Shown: one piece after another, positions 58,584 through 64,000 of the stretch
Numbering within the stretch: position 1 is the stretch's first letter
Layout of the letters: the number at the start of each line of letters is the position of its first letter
Assembly (NCBI GenBank): GCA_019637955.1
Contig: JAHBUS010000001.1
Span: 434,001-498,000, forward strand
Reading direction: 5' to 3'
Length of the DNA stretch: 64,000 bases
DNA from: Pseudobdellovibrionaceae bacterium
Lineage (GTDB): Bacteria > Bdellovibrionota > Bdellovibrionia > Bdellovibrionales > Bdellovibrionaceae
The notes under the pieces: generated by a model
Database searches by the model: none
What the model saw: the letters and a program-made list of their open reading frames with translations, nothing else
What the model was told of the DNA's origin: nothing
Made by a program: the position numbers and the translations under genes

Positions 58584-58892
58584 ATGTTGCGCAAATCATC
58601 GCTCGTTTTGTTCACCCTGCTCGCCGGCCAGCTCGTGGTCGCCAAACCCGCCGCCGTCCAGGGACCGACCAAGGCCCAAGTGTTTACCGTGAAGGGCATG
58701 CACTGCGAGGCGTGCGTGAGCGCGATCACCAAAAAGGTCTGCACCGAAGGCACCTACGCGTCTTGCAGCGTGGTTTTGACCGACGAAAGCAAACAGCTCG
58801 GTGAAATCCGCATCACCCCCAAAGAGGGCCAAACGATCGACACCGCGAAACTGAAAACCGCGGTCTCAGATATCGGTTACGAACTCAAATAA
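58584..58892 (+). CDS. Exported heavy-metal-associated (HMA) domain protein
   Basis: I start at 58584 (MLRKSSLVLFTLLAGQL), where TTGGAGG is well placed. The 102-residue protein has a signal peptide and an HMA domain: VFTVKGMHCEACVSAITKK with the metal-binding C41 and C44, and a second Cys pair (VCTEGTYASC) that most copper chaperones lack. This is like a periplasmic copper or mercury chaperone such as MerP. It faces the CNB gene divergently. No copper exporter is visible. Confidence 0.92.
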   Translation: MLRKSSLVLFTLLAGQLVVAKPAAVQGPTKAQVFTVKGMHCEACVSAITKKVCTEGTYASCSVVLTDESKQLGEIRITPKEGQTIDTAKLKTAVSDIGYELK

Positions 58893-58903
58893 AGAACCCG
58901 GGG

Positions 58904-59686
58904 CTACTGAACGGCGGAGTCCTCGAGGCCGTAGGACTTGAGGATCTTTTTGAAGGTGCCCTTCTTGAGCATGTTCTCAAGTCCGACGCGAATTCGCATC
59001 GGCTCCATGCGGGCCTTTTGCGAAATCGCGCAGCCCGTGCGAAAGCTCGTGATGAGCAAGGGCTTCTCGGCCATCTTACCGGCGTACAGGCTTGTCTTTG
59101 AAATGTAGTCGTAGTTGAGCTTATTCAGAATGATGTAGTCGACGTCTTTTAGGAGCATCTTCTTCACGACGGCGTCCACGCTTTCGTACTCGACACGGTT
59201 GAACTTTTTGCCGAGCCCGACCTCGATCTCGGGGTGCGCGTAGCCGCGGGCCGTCCCCAAGCGAATGCCCTCCAACTGCGAGAGGGACTTGATCGGCGGA
59301 GCGCCCGCGCGCCACACGATGTAGTCGCCCGTCTGAAAGATGTCGTCCAAAAAGAGAAAATCGCCCTTGAGCCAGCTGGGGCGGTAGTAGCAGACAAAAT
59401 CCAGGTAACCTTTTTCAAGTTCGTTCGAGATGCGCACCCGCGGCACCACGCGCACCTCGATCTTGGTGCCCAACTCTTGCGCCAGTTCACGGGCGATATC
59501 GACGTAGATGCCCTGGACGATCTGGGTTTTGCCCTGATCGGTGACGAAGTCCGCCAGGGGCAGCGGCGCCGACGTCGCACTGCCCATGCGCAGTTCGGGA
59601 AGTTTTGCGGGCGTCTGGGCCCTGGCTTGAAGGCACGAAAACGAAACGAGCAACGAAAAAAAGAGCATGCTGAATTCTAGTGCCAT
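58904..59686 (-). CDS. Periplasmic amino-acid-type solute-binding protein
   Basis: The 260-residue protein has a signal peptide, probably from MLFFSLLVSFSCLQARAQ (start 59668), and the SBP_bac_3 fold: VQGIYVDIARELAQELGTKI, GIRLGTARGYAH and DVDYIILNKLNYDYI. It lacks a linked transporter, so it may be a sensor or orphan receptor. I chose the longest start at 59686 although 59668 fits better to a signal peptide. Its 3' end is convergent with the HMA gene. Confidence 0.85.
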   Translation of the reverse strand: MALEFSMLFFSLLVSFSCLQARAQTPAKLPELRMGSATSAPLPLADFVTDQGKTQIVQGIYVDIARELAQELGTKIEVRVVPRVRISNELEKGYLDFVCYYRPSWLKGDFLFLDDIFQTGDYIVWRAGAPPIKSLSQLEGIRLGTARGYAHPEIEVGLGKKFNRVEYESVDAVVKKMLLKDVDYIILNKLNYDYISKTSLYAGKMAEKPLLITSFRTGCAISQKARMEPMRIRVGLENMLKKGTFKKILKSYGLEDSAVQ

Positions 59687-59713
59687 ACTTTAGCTAATTC
59701 CAAGCTCGAAACG

Positions 59714-60562
59714 TCAACTCAAGACTTCGGGAGAGCCCGTGGGCAGACCTGTTAAGAAATCCACACCAGAATCGAAGGCCTGGCCGTCGGCTTTGAGCCC
59801 TTCGAAGTCCCAGCGGTTCTTATCCATGAGCTGTGAGGGTCTCACATTGGTTTGCGCCGTCAACATCGAAGCACCGATGTTGGGAATGTCCTTTTCAAGA
59901 TCCTTAAGCAGCTTCTTCATCTTTTGCCGCTTCATCCCCTCTTGCGAGCCGCAGAGGTTGCACGGAATCACCGGAAAGCTCCAGAGTTTGCCCAGCTCGA
60001 TAAGGTCTTGCTCGGCGACGTTGATGAGCGGGCGGATCACGATATTGCGGCCGTCGTCGGACTTGAGCTTGGGCGGCATCGCCGAGATCTTACCGGTGTA
60101 GAACAGATTGAGCAGCAACGTCTGATTGGAGTCGTCGCGGTGATGTCCCAGGGCCATCTTCGTGAAACCCTTGTCGACCGCATAATCATAGAGAATCGCG
60201 CGGCGCAGACGCGAGCAGAGCGAACAGTAAACGCCGTCTTTCACCTTTTCGGTGACGATCGAGTAGGTGTCGCGCTCGACGACGTGAAGTTTGACGCCGA
60301 CTTCGTTTTCGACCCAAGCCTTGAAGGCCGTGACGTTAAAGCCGGGTTGCTTTTGATCCAGGATCACCGCCTCGACCTCGTAGCGGTAGGGCGCGCGGCG
60401 CTGAATCTCGGTCAAGAGCGCGAGCAAGACCGAGGAGTCTTTGCCGCCGCTCGTGCACACCATCACCTTGTCGCCCTCTTCGATGAGCTTGTACTCGGCA
60501 ATGGCCTTCACCATTTGCTTGCGAATGCTCACCGCCGTGGGGTGGTCGAATTGAAGAGCCAT
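59714..60562 (-). CDS. ttcA: tRNA 2-thiocytidine(32) synthetase TtcA
   Basis: The 282-residue protein has the PP-loop SGGKDS (residues 38-43), the iron-sulfur-type cysteines in VYCSLCSRLRRAIL and a later CNLCGSQEGMKR. TtcA inserts sulfur at C32 of tRNAs. Its order and length match E. coli TtcA. It is the last gene before the RidA gene on the same strand (15-base gap); it might be co-transcribed but has no functional link to the operon. Confidence 0.95.
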   Translation of the reverse strand: MALQFDHPTAVSIRKQMVKAIAEYKLIEEGDKVMVCTSGGKDSSVLLALLTEIQRRAPYRYEVEAVILDQKQPGFNVTAFKAWVENEVGVKLHVVERDTYSIVTEKVKDGVYCSLCSRLRRAILYDYAVDKGFTKMALGHHRDDSNQTLLLNLFYTGKISAMPPKLKSDDGRNIVIRPLINVAEQDLIELGKLWSFPVIPCNLCGSQEGMKRQKMKKLLKDLEKDIPNIGASMLTAQTNVRPSQLMDKNRWDFEGLKADGQAFDSGVDFLTGLPTGSPEVLS

Positions 60563-60577
60563 GTTTTAAAATCCTCT

Positions 60578-60991
60578 TTAAGCTTCGGCGATCACTTTAA
60601 ACTCGACCGCGATCGGCGTGGGCAAGGCCCCCACCTGGATCGTCGTGCGCGTCGCCTGGATCTTGGCGAAATGCTTGGCGTAAACCGCATTGAACGCCGC
60701 GAAGTCACGCTTCATGTCGGTGAGAAAGACCTGCACGTCAACGACTTTCTCCAGGCTCGATCCCGAGGCCTCGAGGATGTTTTTGATGTTCTCGATGACC
60801 GACTCGGTCTGAACGGCGGCGTCGTACCAAACCACCCGTCCGGCCACGTCTTTTTGCACGCCCGGAATATCGCTGGTGCCGGGTTTACGCGGGCCCACGC
60901 CCGAGAGAAAGAGCAGAGAGCCCACTTTGCGGGCATGGGGATAGGCTCCCACGGGTTCGGGGGCTTTTTTGGTGTTGATCACGTCTTTCAC
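60578..60991 (-). CDS. amnD: RidA-family 2-aminomuconate-deaminase-like protein
   Basis: I start at GTG 60991, which overlaps the asparaginase-like stop (GTGA). The 137-residue RidA-fold protein has AYPHARKVG and FLSGVGPRKPGTSDIPG at 16-44, which are characteristic for 2-aminomuconate deaminases, and R115 with RTTIQVGALPTPIAVE. In aminophenol degradation this enzyme deaminates 2-aminomuconate to 4-oxalocrotonate. It is the last gene of the five-gene operon. Confidence 0.88.
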   Translation of the reverse strand: MKDVINTKKAPEPVGAYPHARKVGSLLFLSGVGPRKPGTSDIPGVQKDVAGRVVWYDAAVQTESVIENIKNILEASGSSLEKVVDVQVFLTDMKRDFAAFNAVYAKHFAKIQATRTTIQVGALPTPIAVEFKVIAEA

Positions 60992-62070
60992 GGGAGCTCC
61001 ACATCGAAGTACCAACGGTCATGATCGGGGTCCCAATCATCCCAGGTTGGAATTTTTTCAAGTTTGGGCAGCAAGTTCTCGGGCACGATTCCGGGGACCA
61101 AGAAGGCTTTTTGGCGGCGAAGCGGATACGGGTTGCGCAGTTCAAATCCGAGCGTTCCCAAAATTCCGCGCGCCACGTACCAGGTCGCCTGCGGGTTCCA
61201 GCCGTGCGCGATCTTGATCACGACGCCCAAACCTTGCGGGTAATCCGGATGTTCGATCGCCAAACCTAAAAGACCGTCGGCGCCCTCTTTGGCGATGACT
61301 TTGCCGCCGCAGGATTTCATCACGGTGGTGTCGAGGCGATTGAAGCCGCCGACCAAATCGGGTTCACGGATCATCGACTCCCAGATCCAATCTTCGTTTT
61401 TGGTTTTGGCCAAACCCGCATAGCACTGTGCGAGCTCTTTGACGGTCATCGAGACCGTCGGCAGGCCATCACCGTCGCGGGCGATCCGGAGCGGCTTCCA
61501 CGCCGGGCCCAAATAGCGGCGCACGACTTTGATGTACTCTTGAAAGACCGGGTGGTTCGGCAGCGTGTAGCCCGCGCGGCTCCAGCCTTTGAGGCGGCAG
61601 CCCAGCAAGATCGCCGCATGGTGGCCCGAGGAGTTGTTGTACCAACGGCGTGGGCGGCGCACCTGACGGCCAAACTGCACCAGCGGCAGATCGAGCGGCG
61701 TTTGCATCAGGCCCCACTCGGATTCGTTCAACAGACTTTGCGAGGCTTCGACGTGCTCGGCCGAGCCGTTGTGCGAGGACACGCTGATGGCTTTTTGCTG
61801 CCAGTTGGTGACGCCCTCAAGCTCTTTCGCGAATGCTTTGATGTACATGAGTTTCATCATGCTGCGGCCGTAGCAAAGCACGTTACCGCCGCAGGAGTGG
61901 ATGAGCTTGTCGCCGCTAAACCAAGCGACCGCCCCGTGAATGGTGTTCTCGCTCACGCCGTTGCGGCGGTAATCAATCAGCGGCTCCCACTCGACATCGC
62001 GGCCCGTGGGAATGCCCTTGATCTGATCCCCGAACGGACTCGACGGGTAATTGCGCGATTCCGAACTCAT
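60988..62070 (-). CDS. Divergent L-asparaginase II family protein
   Basis: The 360-residue protein has the family's catalytic residues: S70-x-x-K73 in YGRSMMKLMY, S99 in VSSHNGSAEHV and a Lys in IAKEGADG. The family's metal-binding cysteine and lysine in the NNCSGKH motif are replaced (NNSSGHHA: S147, H150), and the second cysteine is D201 in ARDGDGLPT. Its ATGA overlaps the dioxygenase alpha gene and its stop overlaps the RidA start. A role as an amidase or enamine hydrolase in the pathway is inferred. Confidence 0.82.
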   Translation of the reverse strand: MSSESRNYPSSPFGDQIKGIPTGRDVEWEPLIDYRRNGVSENTIHGAVAWFSGDKLIHSCGGNVLCYGRSMMKLMYIKAFAKELEGVTNWQQKAISVSSHNGSAEHVEASQSLLNESEWGLMQTPLDLPLVQFGRQVRRPRRWYNNSSGHHAAILLGCRLKGWSRAGYTLPNHPVFQEYIKVVRRYLGPAWKPLRIARDGDGLPTVSMTVKELAQCYAGLAKTKNEDWIWESMIREPDLVGGFNRLDTTVMKSCGGKVIAKEGADGLLGLAIEHPDYPQGLGVVIKIAHGWNPQATWYVARGILGTLGFELRNPYPLRRQKAFLVPGIVPENLLPKLEKIPTWDDWDPDHDRWYFDVELP

Positions 62071-63053
62071 TCAAGACCCTCGTCCTCAAGTCCAGCGTTG
62101 AGGGTTTGGCTGTTCATACCCCGGGTTTCATTGAGCGACGGGCCCAGAACATTGCGCTCGCCCGCGAACACTTCGGGAGAATCTTCATCAAATTCCAAGT
62201 CGCGCGAGGCGAACTCGGTGGGCACAAGACTCACGACGGCGCTTCCCGTTCCGCAAACCGGTTCGTACGCGAGCACCTCACCTTTGTAGCGGTTGTGCGG
62301 TCCCGACACGGTCGAGAGCCACCAGAGCGGTTTGAAGTTGTTGACCTTCTTCACGCGCGCTTCTTTTTGAATTTGGCGCGAGAGCTGCGACAGGTCTTCG
62401 AGACGGCCTTTTTCAAAGAACTCGATCATTTTTAAATTCCACTCTTGATCTTTGAGCGAGTGGATCTTGTCGTCTTTGGGATCGAGAAAGGTTTGATGCA
62501 AACGGTTCGAAAGGGTCGAGATCACGATCGCGACGGCCTTCTTGTTTTGTTCTTTCAAGGCATCAAGCGTGGCTTTTCCGAGCACCACGGTCTCGGCGCG
62601 GTCCGCGTACATGTTCGAAGACAGAACCACGGCCGGAATGCGATTGTCGGGGTTGATAAGCTTGAGCGCCACAACCGAGCCCGTGTCGACCGGAAAGCCA
62701 TGGTAATCCACGGGACGCATGTGCAGCCCGCGTTTCTCGCCATTTTTCACGATGGCGCGGCCCAAAGCGCCGTCCATTTTGAGTTTGTACGGAATGCTGC
62801 CCAGGTCATGAAACTCTTCATCGACATGAGTCCACTCGAGAAGTTCGCGGCACTGCACTTGGTGCCCGAGCACCGAGGGCCACATGGTCGAGTAGATCAG
62901 AATCACGTCCGCGCCCGACGCTTCGATCTCGGCGCGCACCTTTTCGAACGCGTCACGCAGGCGTGCATAGCCGGCGTTGGCCTTGGGCGTGAGCAAAGGC
63001 TGCGGCAAACCCGGCAGAACAAAACTTTTCACCACGAGATTTTGCGCGCTCAT
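62067..63053 (-). CDS. amnA: Non-catalytic subunit of a class III extradiol dioxygenase (AmnA-like)
   Basis: I start at 63053 (MSAQNLVVKSFVLPG), overlapping the beta gene's stop by 4 bases. The 328-residue protein is homologous to the next gene but lacks the metal histidines: LPGLPQP stands where the beta subunit has APHPPH, and STMWPS stands for SPHWRT. This is the pattern of 2-aminophenol 1,6-dioxygenase alpha subunits. It carries an extra C-terminal extension of about 40 residues (ASRDLEFDEDSPEV). Confidence 0.88.
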   Translation of the reverse strand: MSAQNLVVKSFVLPGLPQPLLTPKANAGYARLRDAFEKVRAEIEASGADVILIYSTMWPSVLGHQVQCRELLEWTHVDEEFHDLGSIPYKLKMDGALGRAIVKNGEKRGLHMRPVDYHGFPVDTGSVVALKLINPDNRIPAVVLSSNMYADRAETVVLGKATLDALKEQNKKAVAIVISTLSNRLHQTFLDPKDDKIHSLKDQEWNLKMIEFFEKGRLEDLSQLSRQIQKEARVKKVNNFKPLWWLSTVSGPHNRYKGEVLAYEPVCGTGSAVVSLVPTEFASRDLEFDEDSPEVFAGERNVLGPSLNETRGMNSQTLNAGLEDEGLE

Positions 63054-63931
63054 GTGAGACTCCATTCCACAATGGCATTGCCGGTGCCGATGACGGTCCC
63101 GTAGGCGTGCACTTCGGCGGGCTTGGTCGGAAAGTTCATCGTGGCCAGCAGCCAGCTCAGCGCGCCGGAATCGGTTTCGCCGATGGCCTGCTCGGTGAAG
63201 TCGGGCATCAATTGAAAGACCTCTTTGGATTTTCCGGCTTTGAAGAGCTCGATGAGCTTCATGTCCCAAAGGTACTGCGAGTGGTTGTAGATGTGCTCGT
63301 GGCTCATATCCTCAGGCAAAGGCGGCTCTTTGGTGAAATGGCGATGCGAGAGCGAGTTGCTCGCCAGCAGCACGACTTTTTTGCCGGATTTCTCGATCGC
63401 CGCGCGGGTGATCTTGGCCAACGCCAGCATCTCTTCTTGCATCACATCGGGCGAAAAATACGCCGAGGACGAGTGGCTCGAGATCGCGACGATGGGTTTG
63501 TCCCATTTGGGATTCGCCAAGTGGCACGAGACGATGGTGCCGTAATCGATGCGGTAATCGGGATTCTTCATGAGCTTCATCGGGTAGCCCGTTTTTTGCG
63601 CTTCCGCATTCAACGCTTCGGCGAGAGCCACGTCCACTTTGAGATCGTAGTTGTAACGGAACAGATGCGGAAACACCGGGTCGACCGAGAGGCCTTTGAA
63701 ATGCGGGTGGGCCAGCACGTGCGTGCCCACATACGTGCGCCAGTGGGGCGAAAGCACTATGATGACGTCATAGTCCAACTTGGCGAGCGAAGCGCGGAGC
63801 TTATCGTAACCCCAGCGCAAAGTCTCCCAGCCGCCTTCGGCCTTGGGCTCGTTTTGCGGAGGATTTTCGGCATACACCAAATGCGGGGGGTGAGGCGCCA
63901 AAGCGCCGAGCACGATTTTTCCAGTCATCAT
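63050..63931 (-). CDS. amnB: Catalytic subunit of a class III extradiol dioxygenase (AmnB-like)
   Basis: The 293-residue LigB-type protein has the iron-binding region LAPHPPHLVY (H14/H17) and VLSPHWRTYVGTH (H63), and a C-terminal VEWSLT. It matches 2-aminophenol 1,6-dioxygenase beta subunits, which open the ring between C1 and C6 to give 2-aminomuconate 6-semialdehyde. Its ATG overlaps the aldehyde dehydrogenase TGA (ATGA). Substrate specificity could also be for a substituted aminophenol or 3-hydroxyanthranilate-like compound. Confidence 0.9.
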   Translation of the reverse strand: MMTGKIVLGALAPHPPHLVYAENPPQNEPKAEGGWETLRWGYDKLRASLAKLDYDVIIVLSPHWRTYVGTHVLAHPHFKGLSVDPVFPHLFRYNYDLKVDVALAEALNAEAQKTGYPMKLMKNPDYRIDYGTIVSCHLANPKWDKPIVAISSHSSSAYFSPDVMQEEMLALAKITRAAIEKSGKKVVLLASNSLSHRHFTKEPPLPEDMSHEHIYNHSQYLWDMKLIELFKAGKSKEVFQLMPDFTEQAIGETDSGALSWLLATMNFPTKPAEVHAYGTVIGTGNAIVEWSLT

Positions 63932-64000
63932 GTCCTCACACAGACCGTGGTGGTCTCGGTAAAAAAGTCGATCGAGTGCGGGCCGCCCTCGCGGCCAATC
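63928..64000 (-). CDS. Aldehyde dehydrogenase, C-terminal end (partial)
   Basis: Only the last 23 codons are in the window. They read IGREGGPHSIDFFTETTTVC followed by VRT and a stop, which is the typical ending of the 2-aminomuconic/2-hydroxymuconic semialdehyde dehydrogenase branch of the ALDH family (GREGG..S.DF.TE...VC). It overlaps the dioxygenase beta gene by 4 bases and should oxidise the ring-cleavage semialdehyde. Confidence 0.85.
   Translation of the reverse strand, partial: IGREGGPHSIDFFTETTTVCVRT

Overview
The window is a continuous, gene-dense piece of a GC-rich (roughly 60 % by eye) Gram-negative bacterial chromosome, with about 70 protein genes, one tRNA gene and almost no space between genes. 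Many secreted proteins and lipoproteins, a lipobox of the form FQNC, abundant two-component proteins, secreted serine proteases and a high share of housekeeping tRNA/rRNA modification enzymes suggest a member of the Bdellovibrionota (Bdellovibrio-like lineage). This is an inference from gene content; no rRNA or ribosomal protein gene is present to prove it. I see no prophage, integrase, insertion sequence or CRISPR array.

Layout: 0-9 kb holds a COQ7-like ferritin-fold protein, a TerC family membrane protein, a HAD phosphatase, a START-like protein, a LysR regulator, a diheme c-type protein and a very large SNF2-family helicase. 9-19 kb holds a repeat-containing lipoprotein, a P-loop kinase, an NAD-dependent epimerase, a phage-ABA-like small protein, purT, a CheY-like protein, a secreted trypsin, a CBS protein, a TetR/fatty-acid-hydroxylase-type pair with a clear operator, and a YgiD-type dioxygenase. 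19-25 kb is a signalling block: HPt protein, hybrid histidine kinase, small partner protein and two response regulators. 25-38 kb is mostly housekeeping: parvulin, ferritin-like protein, ABC-F ATPase, ddl, three RluA-type pseudouridine synthases, rlmE, a GAF/PAS histidine kinase, a protein-kinase-like gene, a DUF475 membrane protein, and a doxX-pirin operon facing its LysR regulator. 38-47.6 kb has a GGDEF cyclase, an RHS-like protein + subtilase + 49-residue membrane protein operon, Hsp20, a CBS protein, N-formylglutamate amidohydrolase-like and esterase genes, a CvfB-like protein, hflX and OsmC. 47.8-56 kb is an accessory block of exported proteins (transglycosylase-like, a possible cysteine-protease-like protein, esterase, an HExxH-containing envelope protein, a small beta-barrel). 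56.4-64 kb has tRNA-Asp, a cyclic-nucleotide-binding membrane protein, an HMA-domain protein, a solute-binding protein and ttcA.

The most notable system is at the right end: a minus-strand operon with all stops and starts overlapping, running from an aldehyde dehydrogenase (only its last 23 residues are in the window) to a two-subunit class III extradiol dioxygenase of the 2-aminophenol 1,6-dioxygenase type, a divergent L-asparaginase II family protein and a RidA-family 2-aminomuconate-deaminase-like protein. Ring cleavage, semialdehyde oxidation and deamination are therefore encoded together, and the asparaginase-like member, which lacks the family's usual metal-binding residues, is an unexplained extra step.

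Two families of dispersed palindromic repeats lie between genes (and in places inside gene ends). One has at least four loci and has been absorbed into the coding sequence of a response regulator; the other is a 35-bp element with two clear copies.
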